In this document: in pieces, positions 33,839-43,423 of the stretch
How positions within the stretch are numbered: the stretch's first letter is position 1
How the letters are laid out: the number at the start of each line of letters is the position of its first letter
Assembly (NCBI GenBank): GCA_002104945.1
Contig: MCFH01000001.1
Span: 434,001 to 498,000 of the forward strand
Length of the DNA: 64,000 nucleotides
Direction: 5' to 3'
Source: Piromyces finnis
Taxonomy: Eukaryota; Neocallimastigomycota; Neocallimastigomycetes; Neocallimastigales; Neocallimastigaceae
Notes under the pieces: generated by a model
The model's database searches: none
What the model was told of the DNA's origin: nothing
What the model saw: only the letters and a program-made list of their open reading frames with translations
Program-made: the position numbers and the translations under genes

Positions 33839-34237
33839 ATAACAATTACCTAACTACTTCAAGAGTACGTTAGGATATCTACTACTGTCAGAAGAAGAAT
33901 TTATAGAAGAACTTGGTTGCTACCATAGAAGAAGAATCTACCGAAGTACTTGGTTGCTACCACAGAAGAAGAATTTATAGAAGAACTTGGTTGCTACCAT
34001 AGAAGAAGAATTACTGAAACAATTATAGGTTAAACTCTGTTGCTGCCCTTGTTAAAGGAATTCTACCGAAGGAATCAATATATAGATACAAAACTTGTTC
34101 GACACTGCTTTGCAGAACGCGTTTGAATAACTTTTGTATTTAAATAGATTGTATTAGTGTAAAAAAAAAAAAAAATTAAGATTACTTACTTGAAACAGTA
34201 GTAAGAAAACATTTTTTATTTTATTTAATAGTTTACG
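33839..34237 (+). other. Element C1 5' leader
   Basis: It begins with the self-priming primer-binding site (33839-33849), then has three 37-38-bp units containing CTTGGTTGCTACCA (about 33890-34010), against five in A. An A run and a possible short intron (GTAAGA at about 34200 to AATAG ending 34231) precede the coding frame. Confidence 0.65.
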
Positions 34238-37200
34238 TTGGAGGCCTTAATTAGTGAGTTTGAAAGTTTAAATTTAGAGATGGGTGATAGGACTGTGGGT
34301 GTTTCTGGGAATTCGGGGAACATTATTAATGCTCCACCGATATTTTCTGGTAAACAAAGAGAATTGGATGGATTTTTAACCAGAGTTGAGTTGGTATTTC
34401 GTACTCGACCGACACTGTATAATACAGATCGAGTCAAGGTCGACTTCGTTATATCATACTTCTCTGGTAAACCTTTGGAATGGACTTCAGTGTTGATGAA
34501 GAATAATAGTGGGGTTTTAAATCATTATGATGAATTTGTAGATAGGTTGAAGGCTAATTTTGGCAGTTATAGATACGATACCGTTGTAGCTAACGGTAAA
34601 TTAGATAATCTTCGCCAAAGGAAACTTGGTCAGGTATTAGATTACATTACCGAGTTTCAACGTATTAGCCAAAATTCAAGCTTTAATGATAGCGCAAAAA
34701 TCTACATGTTTCTGAAAGGTTTATTACCACCACTTAGGGAGAAGTTGGCTTTCATTGAATCAAACCCAACTTCAATTGAACAATTGATTTCTTCAACTAT
34801 TTTAGTTGAAGATATGATGAAAAGGAATTCTTTAAGTGAATTTTATTTTAATGGTAGAAGGGCTAATGATCCTATGGATGTGGATGTATTTAAAATTAGT
34901 AGAGAGAATAAACGAAAAAGGTATGTGAATATTCAAGGATCAAGTAAAAATTACAATAAAAACATAGATAACTTTGAAGAAGAAAAGAAAAAAGGGTTAT
35001 GTTTTCTTTGTAAACAACCGGGACATTTAAAATTTAATTGTCCTAATAGAGTAAATCCCAGAAAAGTGTTAAGAATTGTTAAAGAAAGGACTCCAAAAAT
35101 TGTTAATCCAAAAATTTACAAAGTTGGAGTCAAGGGAGTGAAAAGTGATTTAAACCTTGTGGACTTTTACTTGAGTACCAATGAAGTTTCGGAAGTTAAA
35201 ATTAAGGTTTTAATTGATTCCGGTTCTGAATTAAATTTCATTAATCCAAGTCTTGCTGAAGAACTTGGTATTAATTTGGAAAAAGTGGAACCATTCCGTG
35301 TTTCAGGTGTTAGTGATGGAGTTGTTAGTGTTTGGGAAAGGACTGAGAAGTGCATGCTCCGCTGCAAAAATCACTTCGAAGTAATTCAACTTTATGGATT
35401 ACAAGTCCCCGGTGTTGATGTTATTCTTGGTTTGCCGTGGATAAAGAAGCATAATCCAAATGCTTTCTACGACTCTAAGAAAATCGCTTTTAGTTCTGGT
35501 TATTGTGCCAGACATTGTAATAAAGGCAAAAGAAAGAGAAAACCAAGAAAGAAGTCAAAGAATGATCAGTTAGATCATGATGTTCTCGACCGAAGCTTGA
35601 CCAAAAAGCCGAAAGTAGATCCCTCTGTCCCAAACAATGAAGAAAAAGAATATGTTAAAGGCCGCCTTGTTAGAACTATCAATGATGAAGATGATAGCGA
35701 TGATGAATATATTAGTTTTAATAAAAAAGTTAAATGTATTGTAACAAAAATTAATGAAATATGTAATAATGATAACGAATCATGTAGTAATAATGATAAT
35801 GAAAAAGATATTAATAAAGATAAATTGGTCGCCGTACCAACCCAATATTTAGAATTTAGTGAAGTGTTTAATGAAAAAAATTGTGAAGTGTTACCTCCTC
35901 ATAGACCTTATGATTGTGAAATCAAACTTAAAGATGATTCGACTTTATTTTATGGACCTTTGTATCCATTAACTGAAGTTGAAAGAGAGGAACTTAAAAA
36001 ATATATTGATGATAATTTAAATAAAGGTTTTATTAGGAAATCATCGTCTCCTGCTGGTGCCCCAATTTTATTTGTTAAAAAGAAGGATGGCTCCCTAAGA
36101 CTTTGTATCGATTATAGAAAGTTGAATGATATTACCATTCGTAATTCATATCCTTTACCTTTAATTAGTGACCTTTTGGATAGGGTGAAAAATGCTAAGA
36201 TTTTTACTAAATTAGACCTTAAATCCGCTTATAATCTTGTTCGTATTAAAGAAGGTGATGAATACAAAACGGCTTTTCGTACTAGATATGGACATTTTGA
36301 ATATCTGGTTATGCCTTTTGGATTAAAGAATGCTCCTGCAACTTTTCAACACTTCATTAACGATGTCCTTAGTGACTGTTTAGACGATTTTGTTATCTCA
36401 TATATTGATGATATTCTTATTTATTCTAATAATATCGAAGAACATCATGAGCATGTTAAAAAGGTACTTAAGAAACTACTTGAAAATAATCTTTATGTTA
36501 AATTAGAAAAATGTGAGTTTGATGTTGAGAAAACCACTTTTCTTGGTTATGTCATTTCAAAGGATGGATTGCAAATGGATGAAAATAAAGTTAAAGCAAT
36601 TCTCGATTGGCCGGTTCCCAAGAATGTTAAAGAGGTTCAGTCTTTTATTGGTTTATGTAACTATTACAGAATTTTTATTAAAGACTTTGCTAAAATTGCA
36701 AACCCTCTTCACAAACTCACTAGAAAGAATGTTGCTTTTAACTGGGTGAAAGAAGATCAGGACGCTTTTATTTTATTAAAATCTCTGTTCACGTCAGCTC
36801 CTATTCTGAAACATGCGGATAGTAATAAACAATTTATTGTAGAAACTGATGCTAGTAATTATGCTGTCGGTGCTATTCTCTCTCAAGAATTTGATGGCAA
36901 ATTACATCCTATTGCATTTCTTTCTAAAAGTTTGACGAGTTGTCAAAGAAACTATCCTATATATGACAAGGAACTTTTTGCTATTGTAGTTGCTCTTGAA
37001 GAATGGCGTCATTATTTAGAAGGTGCACGCCATCCGTTCATAATTTATACTGATCACAAGAATTTAACATTTCCTAGAAAACCTGAAATGTTATCTCAGA
37101 GACAAATTAGATGGAATTTGTTCTTATCCAGATTTGATTTTAAACTCATTTATAGAGCTGGAAAGAAATCCGGTAAGCCTGATATCCTGTCTCGTAGAAG

Positions 37201-38827
37201 TGACCATTTAGAGAATAATATTAATTCTGATGTTTCTTGTCTTACTATTTCGTTTCATCATAGCGATAACAAACCGTTAATCGATTCTATTTTATTAGAA
37301 CTTAAAAATGACGATTTGTATAATTCTATTGTCCAATTTAAAATGAATGGTTCTGCATGTAATGCACCTATTAAAAATATTGATAAAGTTATTATTGATA
37401 ACGAGGGATTTTTGTTATATAATAATCTTATTTATGTTCCTAAATCTCTTAGGACAAGAGTTTTGGAACTTCATCATGATTCTGTTGCTGCTGGTCATTT
37501 CGGTATTAAGAAAACCACTGAACTGATCTCCAGAAACTTTTGGTGGCCAAGGTTTCATTCAGACGTTAAATCTTTTATCAAATCTTGCGTGACTTGTTGC
37601 AAATCCAAAGTCCCCAGACATAAGCCTTATGGATTGTTATCCCCTTTGGACACTCCCAGTAGGCCCTGGTCTGATATTTCTATTGATTTTATTGTTGATC
37701 TTCCTAAGTCCAGAGATATGACAACTCTCATGGTTGTTGTCGATAGATTTACTAAATTTGCTCACGCCATTCCTTTACGTTGTCTTCCTACTGCTTCGAT
37801 TGCTGCTGATGCTTTTATTGCTAATGTCTTCCGTTTGCATGGTCTTCCTGATTCCATCATTTCTGATAGAGGCTCGCAATTTACTTCTGACTTTTGGTCA
37901 AGACTTTGTGACCTTCTTAATATCAATCATTCATTATCAACTGCCAACCATCCGCAGACAGATGGTCAAACGGAGAGGGTGAACGGCATATTAGAACAAT
38001 ATTTCCGTTGTTTTATAAATAAAAAGCAGAATAACTGGGTTGATCTTATCCCATTTGCTGAATTTGCATATAATAATACTTTACAACAATCTATAAATCA
38101 ATCTCCATTCTTTGCTAATTATGGTTTTCATCCAAAGTTCAGCTTAGAAATTCCAGCTAATGATAGACCTAGTAGAGCTGAACAAAGAGTAATTGATATG
38201 AATGAAAACTTTAAATTATTAAAAGAAAACTTAGAAAAAGCAAAAGAAACATATAAGAAATATGCCGATATGAAGAGAATGATTCCCCCGGAGTTCGAAG
38301 TGGGAAAGAAGGTATGGTTATTGAAAGATTCTCCTGGAACTAACCTAAAGAGAAAATTAGCACCTCAAATGCTTGGCCCATTTAAGATAATTGGAAAAGT
38401 TAGTTCTCTCGCTTTCAAATTGAAACTTCCAAAGACAATGAGATGTCATCCAGTCTTTCATGTTTCATTGTTAGAACCATACTTTGAAAACAAGTTTAAC
38501 GACAGGTCTAATCGTAGGAAGAGGAACATTCACCTTAACACAGATTTAATTGAAAAAATTCCAGAGAAAATTGAAAAGATGAAATCTGTTAATGGTGAAA
38601 CATTTTATAAGTTATCATGGAAAGGATTTGACAAATCCACTTGGATTTCTGAAGATCAGATTCCAGATAAACAATTAATACAAGAGTTTGAAAGAAACTC
38701 TAAAAAGTCAAAATATAAGTCGAACGACTCCTCCATGAAAATTAGAAAGAATAAAGTTGGTAATCTAATCAAGCACAGATACCAACCATTTGTAATTGAA
38801 ATTCCTTCGAGAAAAGATTCCTTATAA
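34238..38827 (+). CDS. Element C1 Gag-Pol polyprotein
   Basis: An intact frame of up to 1529 residues has the order Gag, CCHC knuckle (CFLCKQPGHLKFNC, near 255), protease (VLIDSGSELNF, near 323), RT (YIDD, near 721), RNase H, HHCC (near 1078), integrase D,D,E (near 1150-1250) and a chromodomain-like tail (KLSWKGFDKSTW, near 1455). The frame follows a TAG at 34229-34231. The stated start is a TTG, and the first ATG is at 34280. Because the residues before that ATG are conserved with C2, I keep the upstream start. A start at 34280 is the conservative alternative. Confidence 0.95.
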   Translation: MEALISEFESLNLEMGDRTVGVSGNSGNIINAPPIFSGKQRELDGFLTRVELVFRTRPTLYNTDRVKVDFVISYFSGKPLEWTSVLMKNNSGVLNHYDEFVDRLKANFGSYRYDTVVANGKLDNLRQRKLGQVLDYITEFQRISQNSSFNDSAKIYMFLKGLLPPLREKLAFIESNPTSIEQLISSTILVEDMMKRNSLSEFYFNGRRANDPMDVDVFKISRENKRKRYVNIQGSSKNYNKNIDNFEEEKKKGLCFLCKQPGHLKFNCPNRVNPRKVLRIVKERTPKIVNPKIYKVGVKGVKSDLNLVDFYLSTNEVSEVKIKVLIDSGSELNFINPSLAEELGINLEKVEPFRVSGVSDGVVSVWERTEKCMLRCKNHFEVIQLYGLQVPGVDVILGLPWIKKHNPNAFYDSKKIAFSSGYCARHCNKGKRKRKPRKKSKNDQLDHDVLDRSLTKKPKVDPSVPNNEEKEYVKGRLVRTINDEDDSDDEYISFNKKVKCIVTKINEICNNDNESCSNNDNEKDINKDKLVAVPTQYLEFSEVFNEKNCEVLPPHRPYDCEIKLKDDSTLFYGPLYPLTEVEREELKKYIDDNLNKGFIRKSSSPAGAPILFVKKKDGSLRLCIDYRKLNDITIRNSYPLPLISDLLDRVKNAKIFTKLDLKSAYNLVRIKEGDEYKTAFRTRYGHFEYLVMPFGLKNAPATFQHFINDVLSDCLDDFVISYIDDILIYSNNIEEHHEHVKKVLKKLLENNLYVKLEKCEFDVEKTTFLGYVISKDGLQMDENKVKAILDWPVPKNVKEVQSFIGLCNYYRIFIKDFAKIANPLHKLTRKNVAFNWVKEDQDAFILLKSLFTSAPILKHADSNKQFIVETDASNYAVGAILSQEFDGKLHPIAFLSKSLTSCQRNYPIYDKELFAIVVALEEWRHYLEGARHPFIIYTDHKNLTFPRKPEMLSQRQIRWNLFLSRFDFKLIYRAGKKSGKPDILSRRSDHLENNINSDVSCLTISFHHSDNKPLIDSILLELKNDDLYNSIVQFKMNGSACNAPIKNIDKVIIDNEGFLLYNNLIYVPKSLRTRVLELHHDSVAAGHFGIKKTTELISRNFWWPRFHSDVKSFIKSCVTCCKSKVPRHKPYGLLSPLDTPSRPWSDISIDFIVDLPKSRDMTTLMVVVDRFTKFAHAIPLRCLPTASIAADAFIANVFRLHGLPDSIISDRGSQFTSDFWSRLCDLLNINHSLSTANHPQTDGQTERVNGILEQYFRCFINKKQNNWVDLIPFAEFAYNNTLQQSINQSPFFANYGFHPKFSLEIPANDRPSRAEQRVIDMNENFKLLKENLEKAKETYKKYADMKRMIPPEFEVGKKVWLLKDSPGTNLKRKLAPQMLGPFKIIGKVSSLAFKLKLPKTMRCHPVFHVSLLEPYFENKFNDRSNRRKRNIHLNTDLIEKIPEKIEKMKSVNGETFYKLSWKGFDKSTWISEDQIPDKQLIQEFERNSKKSKYKSNDSSMKIRKNKVGNLIKHRYQPFVIEIPSRKDSL

Positions 38828-38863
38828 ATTAATCTCGCAGGAGCTCGACTTAGAGAGAGAGAT

Positions 38864-39468
38864 TGTAAAGATATCAAACGCCTCTGTTTGATATCTTTAA
38901 TGTAACTTAAGCCACAAGTATTATTGTTTAAGTTACACAAATTATATTCAGAAAAAGAAAATGAGACATAATTTATTTATTAATAATTAAAGTTTAAAAC
39001 AAAATAAATTATTAGTTTATTTTTAATGTTTAACAAGTAAATTAATATTCTCAATTTAAATCCCTAGTTTTAGTATTGTTTTTTCATAGAAATAAATAAA
39101 TAATAAATGATTAATATATCAATAATACATGGGCACATATTCAAATTGAATAGTACTTAATTTGAATTGCCAATTGTATTTTACTAAAAATAGTTATAGT
39201 TTAAATATTTATTAATAATTAAGATTTTAGTGTAGATTTTAAATAATAATATATAAGAAATAAATAGTTATAATATAATATAAATGTATTTAGGAAAAAT
39301 ATAAATAGAAGATATTTTTCATCATTTTATCGATGTAATTGTTATTATTAAAATTCTATTATAATAAAAGATATTTTTAAATAAAACAATTTTTTATTTT
39401 TATTTTAAATTTAGTGTTATTGTAATAGAATAGATATCCTAATCTATTCTTTCTGTGTCGCCATTACA
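38864..39468 (+). repeat. 3' LTR of element C1
   Basis: This 605-bp LTR matches 33234-33838. The purine tract AGAGAGAGAGAT lies immediately upstream. Confidence 0.93.
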
Positions 39469-39473
39469 TAAAA

Positions 39474-40607
39474 CCTATTCCTTTTAAGGGAATCGATTCC
39501 AATTAATATATCAAAGATATCATCTTTTTCGATAACCCTAAATATCTCTGTGAAAGTCTTCTCGCCAATTGTGATTTTTAGTTTATATATATCCGTATTC
39601 GATGAAGTATTGGAATATGCCTGAAATATTGTCTCTGTAATATTTCCTACTGGCTGCTTGTGAATCCTAAATTTGCGGAGTGCTGACTTTGTTATCATAT
39701 TAACGCTGGCACATGAATCTAAGAATATTTCAGCCTCCACATCTTCTACCTTCCCGCGGACTTTGACAACTTTATGTTCTCCAAGCAAGGTGACAGCATT
39801 TGTTACTGCATTTTTGAATTTTGGTGTTAATTTCAACTTCTGGGCAAATGCTGTGCGGAATTTTGGGAACAGGTCTAATAAATTCACAAGTTTTGTTACC
39901 ACTTCTGTCGAAGCTACTTCTTTAACTAAATCATCTACCTTGAACTCTTCAAAACCATCCATTAGACGTATGTGTTTTTCAATATTTAAAATCTGTTCTT
40001 GCGGTGGGTTAGGGTTTATTTTATCTATTTCCTTCCTTTCTTGTTTCTTCATTTCAGCATTTCTTTCTTCCCGATTTTTCTTCTTTACATTCTCAATTCT
40101 TTTATCATTTAGATAGGATACATCCAAGTGTTCTAACTTCTCTACTTTGTTTAATTTTCTATTTTCCTTAGGAGTTGTTGCTTTGCTCTTATCATTTTTG
40201 CCCAATTCTTCATTTATATCATCCAACTCCTCTTCCATTTCTTCTTTTCCTATGGTTTCTGTTAACTTATTTTCATCTTTGGTTGATTTTCCATCAGAAT
40301 CTATTGTTATAATTTCAGAAGTGTTCAAGTTCATCTCCTTATCATTATTATTTATATAATTCCTTCTCTTATCTAATTGCTCATTATACTTCATAGCAGT
40401 AGTTTTAATAGGCATAGGATTTCGCTGTAGTTTATTCTCATGCATTCTCTTTATCTGGCTGGTTGTTTCTTTGTGCGCATTTTTAGCTTTGCTATTTGTG
40501 TCTTTTGATTTCTTCGTTGCAACCAAGGTTATAGACGAAGGCTCTCGGTAATTATTATTTGAGGTATTAGTATTAATTATGGTTCTATCTACCGTTGGTT
40601 GTACCAC
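39474..40607 (-). pseudogene. Element B Pol, N-terminal piece: protease
   Basis: This is a lysine- and asparagine-rich, probably disordered N-terminus of about 220 residues. An aspartic protease domain follows whose active-site motif is IFLDSCASVNMI, with DSC in place of the usual D-S/T-G (near residue 297). The frame is -1 relative to gag and opens upstream of its ATG, consistent with expression by frameshifting. It stops after reading a few codons into the C1 LTR. Confidence 0.9.
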
Positions 40608-40626
40608 CGATAGATTGGTTTGTTTA

Positions 40627-40661
40627 CTGGGAGTTGTCCTTCTCCCAGAGTTTAGTTTAAA
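40627..40661 (-). promoter_or_regulatory. Predicted -1 ribosomal frameshift signal of element B
   Basis: In gag frame the sequence is T TTA AAC (plus strand 40655-40661), immediately followed by the gag stop TAA (40652-40654). After a 6-nt spacer comes a perfect 7-bp hairpin CTGGGAG/CTCCCAG with an 8-nt loop (40627-40648). Pol is in the -1 frame. This matches the known slippery-heptamer-plus-structure arrangement of -1 frameshift sites. Confidence 0.85.
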
Positions 40662-41686
40662 AGCCCCTTTTCTTCCATTTCGGCAAGTTGTTTAAAAGTA
40701 TATGGACATTCTATACGTTTGTGTCCATTTTGTCCACATCTGAAACATTTTATATCGGAATTTCTTTCATCAATCTCCCTTGGAATAGCATCGGTTGGTT
40801 CTATCAGGGATACCCTTTTTTCCGCATTTCTTGTTGTAGAATAAGATTTATTCATGCCTTGATAAGGGATTAAACCCATTCTACTATTATTATCATTCTG
40901 TTGATTTACATAACCATTGGTGTTGCTCCAATTAGACTGTCCTCCATAAACTCTGCGGTAGCTAATCCTAGTTCTATTGAAATATGGATATCTAAAGTTC
41001 TGGTTAATATTCTTCCTGTCGTAATATGAATTATGCGAATCCTCTTTATTATCATTCATAAGTCCAGTATAAATCGGATGATTTAATAGAACATTATCAC
41101 TTTGGGCAGCTAAAGTAACATTCCTTGTTCCTCTCCTTTGGTTAACTTGTTCATTGTTTTTCTCTTTAATTTCTCTCTCAGTATTTTCAGCTCGTTCAGC
41201 AATTTTGTAAGCTTCTTGTAAGTTCTCACAATCAGACATTCCTACCTGGGAGCACGGATAGACACGAGCACTAATAGAGTCTCTATATTCCTTCACTGTT
41301 ATTAATTTCTGATATTCCCTACTTAGATTATGATACAAGTTTCGATATCTATAATTAAACTTTTTTATAGTTTCTCCTTCCGCAATATTCATGTTTCTAA
41401 GTAGGGTCCATTTATCTCCCTCAGTAATCTTCATATCTTCTTCGATAGCTATTTGTATTTCTTTAAGTGATGGGTAATGGACTTCATTATTTCTTCTTAT
41501 TTTTAACCTTCTTACAACTTCTTTGGTATCAGACTCTACTGCGGCCATAGCCCAATTATACACTTGTCTAGGCTCAATTAAATCATAGAGATCCAAAAAG
41601 TCGTTCATATCCACTACCCATTCCCATACATTCTTCCCATAGTTATCAAGTTTGGGAACCTCTTTACGTATAGTAGTTAAATCCAT
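40652..41686 (-). CDS. Element B Gag
   Basis: A 344-residue Gag starts at an ATG. The N-terminal two thirds is capsid-like and helical, and a CCHC knuckle (CFRCGQNGHKRIEC) lies near residue 315. It ends in ...EKGLLN at the frameshift heptamer. The frame is intact although B's pol is broken, so this copy could still make Gag. It is clearly related to F Gag in layout but not in close sequence. Confidence 0.92.
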   Translation of the reverse strand: MDLTTIRKEVPKLDNYGKNVWEWVVDMNDFLDLYDLIEPRQVYNWAMAAVESDTKEVVRRLKIRRNNEVHYPSLKEIQIAIEEDMKITEGDKWTLLRNMNIAEGETIKKFNYRYRNLYHNLSREYQKLITVKEYRDSISARVYPCSQVGMSDCENLQEAYKIAERAENTEREIKEKNNEQVNQRRGTRNVTLAAQSDNVLLNHPIYTGLMNDNKEDSHNSYYDRKNINQNFRYPYFNRTRISYRRVYGGQSNWSNTNGYVNQQNDNNSRMGLIPYQGMNKSYSTTRNAEKRVSLIEPTDAIPREIDERNSDIKCFRCGQNGHKRIECPYTFKQLAEMEEKGLLN

Positions 41687-42123
41687 TTCTCAAAAATGAA
41701 CTAATATTACTCTTATTATTGTTTGTCTGTTTATTATATCGCGTGATTTCTAATTGTATATATTTTTATATTTTTATTATTATTAACACGCGTATTAATT
41801 ATGAATTTATGGTATATTTTATATATAAATATAAACTATTTTATTTTAATAAATTTAATTCTTAGAACTACTTATATTATCGACTTTGGTGTAGAAGGCC
41901 TTTAGCTAAGAAGTTTTTCATTCAACAGCCGCGATCTACCCAAAGCGGTTGGTGGAAATATGTGTATTCTTCAAGTTAAATAATTAAAATAATATAATTT
42001 AATAGTTATATATAATTTATTATTATTATTATTATTATATATATTAATTTATTATTATTATTATTATTATTATTATAAATATATATTAATTTATTATTAT
42101 TATTATTATTATTATTATAAATA

Positions 42124-42154
<31 letters not shown>

Positions 42155-42228
42155 GTATAATCTCTATCTATTACTCATCTATTTTCATAAATTTGCTTGT
42201 TGTACGCCCGGATTCTCCACCAAAAACT
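41687..42228 (-). other. Element B 5' leader and primer-binding site
   Basis: The leader contains TTA/AT microsatellite stretches (about 41995-42141). The conserved leader domains of D, E and F are not recognisable here. At 42207-42222 (minus sense TGGTGGAGAATCCGGG), 6 nt from the LTR, is a TGG-type site that could pair with a tRNA 3' end. F has TGGTGGAGATATCGGG in the same place. I cannot name the tRNA. Confidence 0.65.
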
Positions 42229-42855
42229 TGGTACAGAATTTTATTATAAGTACCTTTTTCTTTATTGTTTGGGACACTACAACAGTTATAAATAACAAAT
42301 TTATATTCTAGATGAATATTTTTTTATTATATATTATTTTATTATTTTGTTTATTATTTTATTATTTTTATTACAAGCTTTATTATTTATAAGTATTATT
42401 TATTATTATTTTATATTATTATTTGTTTTAAAAATAGGTATAATCTTAGAAAATAAACTAATATTATTATTAATTCCTTCACTAAATCTAACAATAATAT
42501 TATTTATTCTTCTATTATTATCACCTTATCTTTATTTTATTTATAATATAACTAATATAAACTAACTAAAACTAACTAAAAACTAAAAACTCTTCTTTTC
42601 TTTTATATATATATACGCGTCTTTCTCTTCCTTATATAATTATATTTTTATCATCCTTATATTAAATTATAAAAAGTTTATTTTACTTTAATAAATTATT
42701 TATAAGTTATTAATTTAATTTAATTTACCATTCTTATTATTACTATCGTTATATAAATTTATTAAATAAAAATATTTAAATCCATATATATTATAAGGGT
42801 TATTTCATTTACCAAATATATGGATTTATTGCATTTTTCTGAATGTGGTGTACCA
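42229..42855 (-). repeat. 5' LTR of element B
   Basis: This 627-bp LTR matches 16556-17182. Its outer end lies 8 bp from the tRNA-like head of the second SINE-like copy. Confidence 0.94.
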
Positions 42856-42863
42856 CAATCACA

Positions 42864-43423
42864 GTCGTTCCAGTTTTTATCCTGGTTGTTAAGGCGTTTC
42901 CTTAGCATACATAAGGCTTCTGGTTCGACCCCGCAGATGTCAGTGCCTGTGGATTTTCCCACTGGGTTTGCCATGGGTTGGGTTATGATATTCAGGTAAG
43001 TATAAATGAACTTTCTAATTTACTACTATGATAATAACACTCGTCTAGCCGGCCTGAGAGGGTCTAGTGTACATGGTACATTCCAAATTAGAACTTAATA
43101 AGTGGTGACTTAGGCTATGCCAAAAACACATAATATTCCTTAATCAATTTAAGTGTAAACATTAGGGGGCGGTTGACACGTGATCAAATTGACTATAAGA
43201 GGCTTAGCATTGTAGTTGTGAAATATCGTACAACGACATGCATCTAATGTACATGGATTAAGTGAGCGTCGAAGCTGAAGAAACAGTATGACAGACCAGG
43301 AGGGTCACAACCACCTAGCAATAGGAATGAGCCAACGTTTCTCTAAGAACCACCATTGGAGCTAACTCTGATCGATGGGAGAAATGCACTCGGAAGTTAA
43401 AAAAAAAAAAAAAAAAAAAAAAA
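42864..43423 (+). mobile_element. SINE-like retroposon copy 2
   Basis: About 537 bp plus a poly(A) run is nearly identical to 839-1406, including the tRNA-like head with a B-box-like GGTTCGACCCC. No clean flanking duplication is visible. ATCACA occurs on both sides but is displaced on the right. Element B is inserted just upstream and duplicated CAAT at 42856-42859. Confidence 0.7.

Larger units (their letters stand above)
33234..39468 (+). mobile_element. Element C1: intact Ty3/Gypsy retrotransposon nested in B
   Basis: Two 605-bp LTRs (33234-33838 and 38864-39468) are flanked by TAAAA (33229-33233 and 39469-39473). The single Gag-Pol frame is uninterrupted. It is near-identical to A in protein and LTR, so both are recent copies of one active family. 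It inserted in B's pol between the protease and RT coding regions. Confidence 0.95.
16556..42855 (-). mobile_element. Element B: Ty3/Gypsy retrotransposon broken by nested elements E/C2 and C1
   Basis: Two 627-bp LTRs with TGGTAC...GTACCA ends (16556-17182 and 42229-42855) and a CAAT duplication (16552-16555 and 42856-42859) mark the outer element. Its gag (40652-41686) and pol are on the minus strand. Pol is in three pieces: 39474-40607, 31282-33233 and 17246-18194. They are separated by C1 (33234-39468, duplication TAAAA) and by E (18195-31281, duplication CCTTC). Without the inserts B is about 7 kb. It belongs with F by layout: separate gag and pol, frameshift signal, TGG-type primer site, DSC protease and no chromodomain. 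Confidence 0.93.

Noticed and set aside
42347-42565. Hydrophobic 72-residue frame, also at 16674-16892
   Set aside because: It lies wholly inside the two LTRs of element B and appears only because AT-rich DNA gives I/L/F-rich frames.
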